Shown: positions 51,451 through 63,639 of the stretch, one piece after another
Position numbering within the stretch: position 1 is the first letter of the stretch
Layout of the letters: the number at the start of each line of letters is the position of its first letter
Assembly (NCBI RefSeq): GCF_014805625.2
Contig: NW_023998417.1
Coordinates: 675,567-739,566, forward strand
Length of the DNA stretch: 64,000 nt
DNA from: Glossina fuscipes
Lineage: Eukaryota; Arthropoda; Insecta; Diptera; Glossinidae
Direction of reading: 5' to 3'
Notes under the pieces: generated by a model
The model's input: the letters and a program-made list of their open reading frames with translations, nothing else
Told to the model about the DNA's origin: nothing
The model's database searches: none
Position numbers and translations under genes: made by a program

Positions 51451-52754
51451 AGTTAAAAACTATATATATATGTATATATATATATATACATATATATTTA
51501 CATACATAACTTTCTTACTTGTCTGTTTTCAAAAGTCGAAAATTTTCCTTAATTTTTATAGAATTGACGTTTATTTTTTTCCTATACGAGTACGCTTTTG
51601 TTTCGAGACATAAATCATTTAATATCAGAAAGAAAATGGAAGAGAAAATTGGTTAAAGAGAGTCCCTGTCTCCTCAAGAATGCATATACGCTTTAGAATT
51701 TTCATGCAAACATCTAAGAATATTGGAATGAAAAAATTTTTCCTGTTTTTGATTTAAAGCGAGTTTCGATTCTTATTAAAAAAGAAAATAAATAAAATAA
51801 TTTTAAAAATCTTCACAATTTCCTTTTCCAACGAAATCGTAGAACGAATTTAGTGCTTTTGAAGGCAACTTCTATCATCTTATTTACGAAATTGTGACGC
51901 ATGGAATTATCTTTAGAAAAACGATTTATATAAACAAAACTCGTAAGGCTTAAATCCTTAAACGAGGTTATTGGGAAATTTTCCGTTAATCTTATTGCGC
52001 GTTCTGGCCTCGTAAGGTGTCGTGCAAAAAATAACTGTTCGAATTATTTTCTTTGCAGTACATTCTCATAAATGTTGTAAGTGAATTCCGCCTACTTTCA
52101 AAGTTGATATGTGAAATTATTTAACCATATATGTGCCGAGTTTCAACTTGTTTATTTTTATTTCTTTAATTTGTCCATTTTATTTCTTTAATATATATAT
52201 ATATACATACATACATAAACATATTTATTGTAAACAGAAAGGAGAAAATTAGTGCATTCGCGTTCTTCAATGATGTTGTTGATTATAAGAGTAAAATTTA
52301 TTTATTTATTTTTTTTTTTATTCAGTCTTTTTTTTTTTTTTTTTTTTTTTTTTTTCTTTTTTAAATGTTCAACACGCGATTTGTGTACTTAATATATTTA
52401 TACACTTTACAGAAAGATTTAATAGTAGGTGTAAAACAAAAAAAACAAAAAAAAAAACAAACCTCGTGCACATGTATGTAAGAGTAGTTTAGTTTAGTAG
52501 TAAGGCCATTATGTGGAAACACTTTTAACATTAGCATTAAAACCCCCATCAATAAAGGCATTCATTGCAAGCCTAATGTATGTACATACATGTTTACTTG
52601 ACTGTGGAAAATAACAATTGATTCGCGAATAATGGGAGCAAGAGCAAACCACAAAAAGTTCAAACCGAATACGTGAAAATGTGTATGCGAAGTAATGCTA
52701 ATAAAAAAAATAAAAGAAAAAAAAACAAATAGAAACAAATAAGAAAATTATACT

Positions 52755-53330
52755 CAGTGATGACCGAATCCCTTATACCCCCCAGCGTTATTCTAAAAAA
52801 GACAAAAAAAAGTAAACGAACTGCATTCTCTCATGCTTTGCAATAGGAAGAGGGCGCAGATGATTTTTTCTATTTTCAAAATTTTACGTTTTTGCTGCAT
52901 AGGCATGTGGGCGTTGCAGACGTGGCTCTAAATCACTTTCAAATTCTTTTGCAAATTTGTAGGCGATATCTTCATTTTCGCTAACCGGACAGACAATGTT
53001 TACACTGTTACGCAGACGGACAGATGGACGGACGAACATACGGCCATGTTTATGCGCAGTCTAAATTTGAAATGGGCCAAGGGCGTTTTTGGAAGCTTCT
53101 TTCTGTGCCTTATAAAGGTATTGAAAATAAATTAAATTTTAATTCCCTATAATGTTCGATAGGCGTGGTCAATTTTTTCCATTTTCGTACAAGTGCTATA
53201 GATTTTTATACGTTTATCTGTTATACTTTATTGAGTAATGAGCAAAATATCAAATTTTTTATTCCTTTGCTCTCGGTTTACATGGCACTGTGGGCATGTC
53301 CTTTGCCCGATTTGAACCATTTTTAATACC
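52755..53330. repeat. Dispersed repeat of a second type, copy A
   Basis: It shares with 57850-58280 the sequence blocks GCAAAAAAAGTAAA-like, CTCATGCT...ATAGGA, GGCGTGG, an ACGGACAGA-type stretch, AATTTGAAA(C/T)(T)GGGCCAAG and TTTGGAGGCTT(C/A)TTTCTG, then CTATAATG(G/T)TCGATAGGCGTGG. It contains a DNA-transposon-like or degraded-gene texture but no readable frame. Confidence 0.6.
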
Positions 53331-55978
53331 AATACCAAGAACTTGTAATTTTCCTGGCAAAGACAATAGCTTCATTTTTGACACACAAACGGACAGAGGG
53401 ACATGCTTAGAATTTGGTCCTGTGGAGTCCTTGCGGGCGTTGTAAACCTTTTAACAAAATTAAAATATCGCTCATCTTTCGCTGACGGGTTTAAAAACTA
53501 AGCAAACAATCTTCGTGGAGACCGATCGATATTTGGATTAAAAATACGAAAGTTCGTATATTTTATTTGCATCCCGAGAGCATCTTTATTTGCTAATCTA
53601 TTATCATCTTTTTTTTTTTCGTTTTCTTTTGTAAGTCTTTGCATATGTTTACGTTTAATATTGGTATCCCATCTTATGCTCATTTATTACTAAAATTTTT
53701 TTTCAAATTTTTTAGTTTTGACATACAAATCGGCTTGAGAGCAGATTAAGAAGAATAATATCAAGCAAAGACACTAAGCTTTGGCTTTCTTCTTTAAGAA
53801 CTGAGCATATGCAGTTTAATGAAAATATTGTGAAGTTCTTCGATTTTCGTCACAAACAGATTAACAAAGGTGATACACCGTCAGAACGTTTGATGGGGAG
53901 GGGGGGAATGTGGTAAATGTAAAAATAGGGGTGCTAGAATTACAAATAGACAGTGCTTCTCTGAACCAAATTTTGCAATTTTGCAATAATGAAAACAATT
54001 CTTATTCAATTTAATGCATTCTTCTATCAACTGAGAAAGCAAAGAGAACATTAAAAATCATGTCGTGAAACAAGGGAGAGTGTGCAATCAACGAGAGAGA
54101 GATAGATAGAGAGAAAAAAAAGTGGGAAAGGTAATGTTTAATTTGTTGCTCTTAAGTAATGTTGAAGAAGACTTGATTTGAGGACTCATTTGTAACTTTG
54201 ATCAAATTAATATTAAATATTTTTTTAGATATTTAAAGTTTTAACCCTGAAAATAGCTAAACAGCTCCCTACATTATTAATCTCTACATCTACATTAAAA
54301 TAAAATTTCAAATCTTAGTCACTGATGTTAATTACGCCTACGGCTATTTTATTTTATGTTCTGTTAATATATCATTTTAACATCTGTTCTACATTATTTA
54401 TGCAATGCGTTTCTTTATGTTTAAGTGTTTATCAGGAATAACACAATAAGAAATTGTTTTCAGTTAGTAATTGAGTGCATAGGACTCGGATTACCTCGAA
54501 AATTTACTTTTTTGTTTATTTTTTTAAATTGAGAGATACTTAGTCTTATACCTAAGAGAGTAAGAGAGACGTTATCTCCACACACACAACACACACACAC
54601 AAGAAATTATGCACAAATGCTTGAGCATATTAACAAGTAGCAGTCATATCAAGCATGTAGAGAGAGTATTTGTTTTAATGAGAGTACAGTGCAGATGAGA
54701 GCGCAACATATATATATATATATATATAAAATTGTTGCCAATCTCAAGTTGTCACGTTTACATTAATGCGAGAGCGGTGTAGAAATCTATTTAATAGTAC
54801 TACAGCGACAGTAGTGGCGAGTAGTGGATTTGGGTAGCATAGGGTTATATTGTTGTTTTAAATATTTGCGAAAAAGAAATAGTTTCTTATTTTTTGTTAA
54901 TCATAAGAAAAAAGGTGGTATAAATGAAATTACAAGCAAAAGAATATTTGATTCGAAATTGAAATTAAAATTGATTAAAATTGCACACGCGCTCGTGTGT
55001 GTGTGTGTGTTTGTTTGTTTGTATGTTTGTTGCGTAAATGTGCGCGCGTCTGATTTGAAATTTTCAAATAAGAATTTTAAGGCTCAGGCAAATCATATTT
55101 TTCCTGCGCTTTTTGAAAATAGAAATTCATGCATAATCTATCATAAAATCTCTTTGTGCCGCTAAATGCATTCGCCTTGCCATAGTAGAAATGAGTGAAG
55201 AGTGGGAGGATAATTTTTATGGCTTAGGTACATAATCTGTTGCGAGCGGCGAACTCTTGTTTTCATCAATTCGCTCGCTCTCTATCTTAGGCTCTTTTGT
55301 TTTTTTTTTTTTTGTGTGGTGAAGCTACAAAATATATTATAATACAATTCATTGAGTTGTTGTTTAGAAATACGGCCGTTCGGTTGTTTCGTTTTAAAGT
55401 CGTCGGGTAAATGAAATGACAAACGAGCTATTTACTAGTAAGCGGCACGCCCTTGTGCTCGTATCAGCGGATATATTGGTTGTTTTCAATTTTCGCAATA
55501 TATTGTTGTGTACATTTGCAGTTTATTAAAGAAAAAAGAAAGAAAAGAAAATGTAATAAATTTCTTTGCTTTTCTTAGTTGAATGAATGCAAAAAATACA
55601 AAAACAACCTATGTGTATAATTCAGTAAAGTTAAAATATAAACGAAGTTAAAGTTAATGACAAGTCTTCCAAATTCGTGTCTCTCTTTCTCTGTGAAACA
55701 GTGAAATAAATCAACAACTAATGTCATTAAAATACTTCGTGTGTACATACACAAATTGTAAAGAATAAAAGAATGCATACATAAAATACATAATGAAATG
55801 AATGAAATTTTTCAAAATTTTTTATGAAAATCTAAAAATGCTGAAATTTCTGAAAATAATAAAAAAAAACGCAATAAGGAAATCTATATTTCTATAAAAC
55901 GTCATTAAAACGCAGCATATACATTTCATATATAACCGCGCCAGCGCTTCCCTTCAACTCCCAACCATTCCAATAAGA

Positions 55979-56307
55979 ATGGTGGATAAATCATCGAAAT
56001 TGGATAAATTTAGCGCCAATATGAATGCAGCGGCATTGGGAGCCGGTGGCGGTGGCGGTGGCGGTGTCGGAGGCGGCTCGATCAGTGGAGTTGGTGTTAG
56101 CGTTGGCGGTAGTTCAGGAAGTGGTGCTATTATCGGCACTGGTGGTGCAAGTGGCTTGCATTATCATCAATTGCAACAACAACAACAACAACAACAACAC
56201 CATGCACATCAACATCAACATAGCCATCAAAATGGTCAGAAACCCGTACCAATGAAGTTATTTGCAGCCTGGGAAGTTGATCGCACACCACCGAATTGTA
56301 TACCAAG
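55979..56307 (+). CDS. KrT95D: PACS-family sorting adaptor, first coding exon (3' partial)
   Basis: ATG at 55979 opens MVDKSSKLDKFSANMNAAAL, then a Gly/Ser-rich segment, a Gln run followed by a His/Gln-rich run, and finally KPVPMKLFAAWEVDRTPPNCIPR. Exon end at 56307 is set by the donor GTAATT; reading through hits a stop at once. The last 20 residues resemble the start of the furin-binding region of PACS-1/PACS-2 ([21 protein letters not shown]-like). PACS proteins link acidic-cluster cargo to AP-1/COPI adaptors in the trans-Golgi/endosome system. The fly homologue is KrT95D. The remaining exons lie beyond this window, so the call rests on a short conserved stretch and the typical low-complexity leader. 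I did not find the next exon in the 7.7 kb that follow. Confidence 0.82.
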
Positions 56308-57319
56308 GTAATTGAATTTGTTGTTATAAAAGTTTAGACACAGGGTTACAGTTAAAGTTATACTATTCCAAATTGCCTATCGATTCAAGCCCACCTTGAT
56401 TCTTAGAAAGAGTCCATCCGTAATTGGTAACTAAAAAATTTATATATATTTTTTCGATTAATATATTTAGTTTTAACTACATATATTTAAAAGTTATGTG
56501 AGAATAGGGGAAGGTGGACTTACGCAGTTTGGACATGTGCGGGGGTGCCAAAATGTGTATCGGCCCTTACAAAAGGTAGGCGTAATTGAAGCGGGCGAGT
56601 ACAAGTCTCGCAATAATTTCATAACCGTGTAGAAATTTTCTCTAAACGATAATTGGTCACCTTTTACATTAGCAACAAAGGGAACATCGGGCATTGGAGG
56701 AAGTTGTTAAATGACCCGATCTAATTCATATATAATTTTATACCGTTCCCTTCGTTTTACTTTTTATTATTTCAGAAATGTACGAGTTTCACTTGATAGG
56801 CTAGGCTCACCCTATCATGTGTGCATTTATGTGAACTGAGGTTTCAAGACTTTATTTTGTCTGTAGCCCGCCGAGGCGTGGTTTTTTTCAAATCTCGAAA
56901 CCATGAATTCTAATAATACGAATTTATTAACTTTTTTCGTTCTGTACATTGTGTACATTTGGACTTGATATCACTCTCGCTGATAGTGGAACTATTTTAC
57001 TCACCCTTCTTCTCCCTTTTTTTGCTTAGAAATACATTAAGAGGAGATGCACACATTGAAGTTCACGGTTTTGGAAACCGTCGAATTATTTCATTTCAAA
57101 TACTATTATAATGCATATGAATAGTCGTGAAGTAAAGTAAAAACTTGCACGATTTTATGATTGAATATAGCAGATATTGAAAAATTCGCAAATATTGAAA
57201 TATTAAAATCAAAACGAATAAGAAGAAAATTGAAGTAAATAGGTCACGAATAGGCTCTCACGGGCAAAATAATATGATCATATGTTTCAATAAACGATCT
57301 AAATATATATATACAGAAT

Positions 57320-57550
57320 TTGTAGCATGCGTTTATCGTGGGATCCTGCCTGAAAGGCTCAACCCCGCGGTGGCCCAAGCCACTTTAAGCGTACTACGCC
57401 CCCTGGCGAGTTAGACAATCCCCACAGAGTAGGGGCCTAAACAACACCAGAGTCCAGAACAGTTTATTGTCTATGGAAAAATAAACCCCACTCTGGTCAG
57501 TGGTGAGGCCTAGCTGCACTCGACTGTTCCAGATTGGCTAGGAACTTGCC
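57320..57550 (+). mobile_element. GC-rich short element, possible SINE or LINE end
   Basis: An abrupt GC-rich island in AT-rich intron: ...CCTGAAAGGCTCAACCCCGCGGTG... to ...GATTGGCTAGGAACTTGCC. It is flanked by similar TA-rich direct repeats (AATATATATATACA), a possible but low-complexity target duplication. It shares the CTGAAAGG-TCAACCCC-CGGTG start pattern with the element at 20320-20849. No coding frame. Confidence 0.5.
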
Positions 57551-57849
57551 AATATATATATATACAATATAATATTCACTGCAATAAATATTATGAAGAA
57601 TTTATTCAAGACATCTCGTTTCAATCTAGGCCTGGTGAGGAGCGTATCTAAGCCGTATACGGTCTCTCAAGAAGATCGCATCGTTCCATCATCGATCAAC
57701 CTCATACACACTATAAACTTTTTAAGCTACTATACGATTCTTAGACTATTTTGCACCTATCCATTTGATCTTCTTATGTTTGCTAGAAGTCTCAAGCCTT
57801 CTCAAAAATTGCCAATCCAGACTATATATATTCGATTGTGATCGAATCT

Positions 57850-58280
57850 TTCATACCCATCACCGTTATCCTAACAAAGGCAAAAAAAGTAAAAAAAACC
57901 AATGCTTCATGCTCTATAATATGGAGTAGGCGTGGCTAAAGTTTTTTGTCACATAGGCGCATCGTGTCTTTGGAAAAGTTTAAGTCACTTCCTCAGAATT
58001 CCTCAGTTTTGTTAACGGAAGCTCATTTATCACAGATACTGCACGATTGCACAGACACAGACATATGGACATGTTCAGGTGCCGTTTCAAATTTGAAACT
58101 GGCCAAGAATTTCTATATACACTACGGGATTTTTGGAGGCTTATTTCTGTCGAAAAGAAAATCGAATTTTGATAGACTATAATGGTGGGTGAAGAACTTG
58201 TTACTGTCTTATTATTACCGGATATATTGATCTCAAATCTAAGTGGCTGACCACTTGACGTGCGTATAAGCATATTGACG
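57850..58280. repeat. Dispersed repeat of the second type, copy B
   Basis: Diverged relative of 52755-53330 (shared blocks listed there). The overlapping 78- and 97-codon frames on both strands are products of this repeat and not genes. Confidence 0.6.
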
Positions 58281-58809
58281 AAATTTTTGGCATAAAAATA
58301 TATTTTACTTTTCTTTTTTTTTTTTATATTTCTTCCTTATGCAAGCAATTTACTCATACTAGAGTAATGTGCTTAAACGCCGGCCATTATTCTTACACAA
58401 ATATTCTAATATTGTCGGATACATTTGAGCGAGTTTGTTTGCATTAAGATTATTGTACTGACACGCAAACACATGTATGTATACAATTGGTCGCTCAAAC
58501 AATGTGTGTTTGACAGACAGTCTAAGGAAGCATTTTACAAGTTCTACTTCACTTACACACTAAAGGCGATAAATCAATTTTTTTGAAAATTTCTCCAATT
58601 CATTTAAGAACACGTTTCTTATATTGTTCAACACGTTCGTGTCGACATATCGATGGCATGAGGTAACCTACAGAGCTCTTATCCCTTTAATATGAATGAA
58701 CAAAAGGAAAATTCTTCGGCCTAAATCAACTTTGATACCCCACGCAACAAGTGCTATAAGAACACATTAGGTTTGTATGGATGTATGCAACACCAAGAAG
58801 GCCTTGAAA

Positions 58810-58985
58810 TAGACTCATCTTTTATAATACCAATCGATTCAGAATCACTGTTTACGTCGATCTAACCCTTCTGTCCGTCTGCCTTTGGTGAAATTCGGTG
58901 CACTAGCGTCTTGTGGGCGCAAGACAAACGCTATTGGGCTCGTATCATTTTTGCGGCTACTTCCCACGTACGTTCCCTTTTTTTT
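58810..58985. repeat. Dispersed-repeat fragment with a CGATTCAGAATCA ... CTGTCCGTCTG signature
   Basis: ACCAATCGATTCAGAATCAC, then GTCGATCTAACCCTTCTGTC, then CGTCTGCC. A related ATTTATTCAGAATCATAATC plus TGTCTGTCC stretch is at 8895-8935, and further scraps are at 25640-25680. They look like pieces of an old, dispersed family. Confidence 0.45.
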
Positions 58986-59539
58986 TTTTAAATTGTTACA
59001 TAAATAACTATAGCGTGGTGTAGGGATTTTAATCGCGGGCCGTAGTCTCGATCCCTCTGTTTGTATTTATTTTGTTGCATTAAACCGCTTGCTTTTTGAA
59101 TTCTCGATACAATAAATATTTCAAGTAATTTTTTTTTTCGCGATTTTTCTTTGCAAAACTGTAATAATATTGCGTAAGCCTAGGCTTTCTATTTAGATTT
59201 TTAATGTTCATCTGGTGAAAATAAAAAAAAAAATTATTCAAGGTTAAGTATTTAAGTACACCGTATGGCATATTAAATATTCGCAATTTCAACAGTGGAT
59301 AGACGGACATTGACGCTCCACTTTGTGAACGTTGAACAAATTTCAGACATCTGTGTGTTGGATTTAGGAAAATCGCGCAAAAATATGTTCAATTAAAATC
59401 GTAAATTTTTTTTTTTTTTTTTGGCATCAGCAAGCATGGAAGCAAACCAGTGCGTATTAGTATTGATATCATGATTATAGTATTAACACTAATGTCGTTG
59501 GTTCTAATATTGTCAGTATTACATCTTTTAAATTTGGCC

Positions 59540-60760
59540 TTCCCGCTGTGGTCTTCCCATTGACTCATATTGATTGAATCATATAATTACTTCCTGTATT
59601 GTTGGAAAATGGCGATCATAACACCTATTACGAAATGGGCGGCGCCAGTTTCACCAGGTGATTATCAACCTATCAGTATTCTTGCTGCTCTGCCGAAAGT
59701 TTTTGCGCGATTATTAACTAATCAGATTACGCTGCAGATGTGTTCCGAAAAATTACTTTTTCAAGCACGGTCAGGTTTAAAGCTAGGTCATAGGCTAGGT
59801 AACACCGCTAAGGAGCATAAGGGGAACTTGACGATTTTTCTAAAGCCTTCGATGCAATGAATCATAGTTAAAAAACTCTTAAAAAAGCTAAGTTCTTACT
59901 TTGCCTTTGGTCCGACTGCGATCAAGTTTGTTAGACTGGTGTCACTGCGCAAAAGCCGCCTCATTCTCCACTGAGATTACAGGCGTTAATTCTGATAACA
60001 CCCAAGGCTCATTCTGTTCCATCTCTTCTATCTTTATTAGTAATCTAGTTATTTGTTGTGGTATTATTCATTTACATGCACATGATCCTCAATTATACCT
60101 GTCTCACCCAAGGCGGCTTGTCGCGCATCCCGCATTGGTCCGTTGTCAATAATTTAAAGCCTTAAGGAAGGAAGGCTATCGTGGCTATGGAAGGCTATGT
60201 TTATGATTCCGCCTTTCCATCTAATATTAGAATGGGTGATATAGCGATCGACATTGTCAAGCAGTTTACCAATCATGGCTTTATAATTTGCCCACGTCAT
60301 GTGGGCTGACTATCATGTCGATTTCGAGGAAACTGCACAGCATTCCGAGGAAACTGCGTTTATCAAGCTAAGTTCAAATTAATTAAATGCCGTGTTGTGC
60401 CACTTATATCGTATGCCGCCGGCGTATACGGCTGGCACGAAGTGCTAAGCTACGCTTGTCACTAAGTGTGCCAGATACATTTTCTTTAAGCCCATATACG
60501 ACAGAATATCGCTGAAAGACTTTCAATTCCGATCTTTCATCATATCTTGTACTTCTTTCTTTCTTTCTTTATACTTGTACGTCAACTTGCCTACTTAAGA
60601 AAATCCGATTTGTCAGATCCAGACATTCGATGACTTTGACCATAAGTATTTAAGATCGTCACGAGTATTTTTTATCAACGCCATAAAGTTATAGAACTCG
60701 TTACCGCGTAATGCCATGGCTAGAAGATGGCCAAAGCAATATATTTAAGTGACTTTTCTT
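59540..60760 (+). mobile_element. Non-LTR retrotransposon remnant (reverse-transcriptase region, jockey/CR1-like)
   Basis: The 59570-59860 frame contains WKMAIITPITKWAAPVSPGD then YQPISILAALPKVFARLLTN, the RT domain 1/2 block of CR1/jockey-type LINEs (W.xA.ixPipK...DyRPIsiLpalsKv.Er.l). A later frame continues with FLKPSM for FSKAFD, VNSDNTQG for VNSGVPQG, and HLHAHDPQLYLS where HLYADDVQLY is expected. C-terminal blocks such as ARYIF...YDRISLKDFQF and NSLPRNAMA follow. The catalytic YADD is replaced by HAHD, and several stops and shifts break the frame, so it is inactive. The endonuclease domain is absent (5' truncation). Confidence 0.85.
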
Positions 60761-60806
60761 ATAGTTATGGTCAAATCAAAGAACAATTTCGCTAATGCTT
60801 TCAAAC

Positions 60807-60808
60807 AA

Positions 60809-60840
<32 letters not shown>

Positions 60841-60842
60841 GA
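60807..60842. repeat. (TA)n microsatellite
   Basis: A TA repeat just past the 3' end of the LINE remnant. It is followed by an ATT-rich stretch (60915-61030). Confidence 0.9.
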
Positions 60843-62043
60843 TAGATATGAATCTCTCCACGTTGTGGTCACCATAAGAAGAATTTTTATCGTGATATTC
60901 ATGTTGCTTTATTTTATTTATTATTATTATTATTAATATTATTATTAATTTATTTAATCAATAATTAATCATCAGGTAAACAATTACAATTAAAATGCAT
61001 TATTAATTACAATTAATTAAAATTAAAATAGGTTTGTTGTCGTACCAGTAAAAGACTATAATGTCTCAGCACAAAAAAAAAAAAATACCCGAATATTCAG
61101 TGCCGAAGAAATTAAATACAATTAGATAATTACAAAATTTCCTATTTGCTACTCCGCACCAATACACACTAACAAATAGTTAATCTTATCCGACACTAAA
61201 CAGCCTTATTTTGGCGTTGTGACCAGTCACTAGTCATACGGGGAAAGTATGTGTTTTTTGTATCACTTTTGATATACATCACTACTGCAAGACCTTCCAA
61301 TGTAAACATTGTTATGAAACAATGTTGTTAAGTCACGAAACAATAAGCACCAAAAAAAAAAATGATTTTTGACTTGTCGCGTCGTCTATGATGTTGTTCA
61401 GGATGCGAGTTTATCTCTCAGTTTTTTAATTGCCTTTAAGAAAGACCTTAAGTCTCTTGAGGTGAACGTGGTTTTAGCAAAGAACTCTCTCTATATCTCT
61501 CTCGCTCTCTCTACTGCACTGATATAATAAACCAAATAGTTTTAATTGACTACAATGTATGCAACGATTTTTTTATGACTCTTACTAGATTTAATGAAGC
61601 AAGCAGCTGTGCTCACCTACTTAATGGCACAATATGCGTACGATTGGTATGATGATAATGACATTCTGCTTTGATATATTTAAACTTTATATATTTATAT
61701 AGTTTTGGAATATAAAATTTTTGTGGAAAGTAAATCGTGAATTTTTTATGTAATCATCTAAACAACAGCAGATGAACTTGCTATGCATTTCTATAACCGT
61801 AAATAGAACTTTAATATAATCGGCAGAAATGTAAACAACGTACAGCAATGTGGTTTTAAATAAATTATCTATTAATGTTTGTAATGCTTTCTGTCTTAGT
61901 TCTTTTAACAACTGTCAGCAATTTAATGATAAACTTGAAAATTGTTAGAGATAAACTTTGTTATAAATAAGCGGATGTTACTCGATTTGTAGTAGCATCA
62001 GGAAGTATTGTACTACGCCTATTAGGATGGAATGAAACTTGAC

Positions 62044-62930
62044 GCTTGCAGTCTAAATTAATTTACAGTTATTTCGTAGGCATGGTTCGAAACCGGGTTG
62101 GAAGAGCCGTGTGTGGAGAGAAGTTTGAATAAATTAATTACTTAATCAACGAAAATAAAGGAGAGAGGGTTGGGTACGAAAACCATCAACAGGCACCCAT
62201 CAAGGCAATGCGAGACTTTAATCCGCTTAAAACCACCCCGCCCTTTTCCCTACCCTGTGGCACGACCGTTTGGGTATACCTTCACGGGAAGGGTGGCTGT
62301 TTAGGCTCTACCTAAAAACCTACGTTCACGCTCCTCGTGTCTTTGTTTTCTCATAATGTTTGCGACGAACATTCCTGCCGTCTTCCATATTTTCAGGTCG
62401 TGCAACATATTTGTCACGAGATTGTTGGAGAGAGGCAACATTGCAATTTCCCTCTGCAGTTCCTGTCGTTCGTTATGGTATTTCGGACAGACAAAGAAAA
62501 CATGTTCAGCGTCTTCGATGCACTCACAAAAACTACAGAATAAGTCCTGGTCTATCTAAAGCAACCACGGTCGCTAATTGGATGTGTCAAATAAAAGCCC
62601 ACCTCGCCATGTTGCCCATTCACCCAGGGCCACAGATCTGGTATGTGCTGGTGCATCCATCTACCCTTACTCGATCTGCTCCAGCGCTATTGCCAATCGC
62701 TGTTTTGCCCGCTGCTTAGCCGCTTCAGCCGACAATCTGTGAAATTTAGCTCTATACATACGTTCTTTAGGTCGCAAGTCGATTGGTATCATGCCAATGT
62801 CGCATCTTCCGACATTGTCCGATATGCGGCGCACACCCTTTGCCATTGCGCATTGCCGGTATGCTGATTGGATGTCTCTCGTGTATGACGGTATATCGAG
62901 GGCTTTTTTCCACACCGAAGAAGCATGTAT
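62044..62930 (-). mobile_element. Non-LTR retrotransposon remnant, ORF2 C-terminal end (R1/LOA-like)
   Basis: Minus-strand frames read GVRRISDNVGRCDIGMIPID then LRPKERMYRAK (the '...GMIPIDLLAxER' linker after RT). After a frameshift, at about 62660-62560, comes GRWMHQHIPDLWPWVNGQHG then EVGFYLTHPISDRGCFR. This is the well-known WTHxLIPxxxxWxxRxHGEVxFYLTQxLSGHGCFR region of R1/LOA/I-type LINEs. A stop follows GCFR and later frames are broken. About 500 bases of GC-richer 3' UTR follow, toward 62044. It belongs to a different LINE clade and strand from 59540-60760. Confidence 0.85.
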
Positions 62931-62952
62931 GGGTGTGCGTGTACGTATGTGT

Positions 62953-62956
<4 letters not shown>

Positions 62957-62992
<36 letters not shown>
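62957..62992. repeat. (GT)18 microsatellite
   Basis: An almost perfect GT repeat next to the LINE remnant. It produces a spurious Cys/Val-alternating open frame. Confidence 0.96.
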
Positions 62993-62997
<5 letters not shown>

Positions 62998-63639
62998 TTC
63001 GAACCTACTTCTTGAGGAACGGTCCTACAATGATGAACGTTTATATTTTTTTTTTAACCTATTTTACTATACAATATTTTAGATGATAGGTATTCACGGA
63101 TTTCCTCGAACGATCAATACAGTTTTTATATACCTTCTTCTTTTTTTTATTTTTAACACAGCAAGATAACTGGAAATGTATATATAGGCAAAATTCTCTA
63201 TACTTATGAATGTCTAAGCAAAATAAATTAAGAACACGATAGCGAGAAATGTGATGGGTATAAAAAATGTGATAATGACCTTTAAAGAAAAATAGAATCA
63301 GTTAGTAGTTGAGTTCAGTTTTATTCTAAGAAAACTTTACATTCAGTTTATTTTTAATTTAAAATTTATCATCAAACAATGAAAGTCAACTAATCTCATC
63401 ATTTAGTTTGTAAAAATCCGTTCAAAACCAACCCGCAAAATTAATAAAAATGAAGAATGAATTTTTAATGATGTGTTTACCTTTGCCATTCATTGTCTTA
63501 CGTTTGCAAAGATTAAGATAAGGGAGTTGAGAGTCAATAATTCCGACATATACCGCTTGAGTAAATAATTTCTATAGGCTGCCGTCTGGCATTATTCATT
63601 CATTTGTAAAAATTGTTGAGAAAAAGTTAAATGAAAAAA

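Larger units (their letters stand above)
45273..55978. other. Long intergenic region between divergent MTHFSD-like and PACS-like genes
   Basis: 10.7 kb separating two divergently transcribed genes, so both promoters and 5' UTRs fall here. Contents: a (CA)n near 45535, two 43-bp repeat units (46960-47045), a (TC)n tract (49321-49353), a 70-bp duplication (50113-50260), dispersed repeats (51010-51450 and about 52755-53330), homopolymers (52328-52355), and CA/TA tracts around 54580-54728. Open frames up to 117 codons have no recognisable domain. Confidence 0.7.

Noticed and set aside
56761..56800. TTTCAG at about 56775 as the acceptor of PACS exon 2
   Set aside because: The sequence after it (AAATGTACGAGTTTCACTTGA) hits a stop in the frame left open by exon 1 and does not resemble the conserved PACS continuation.
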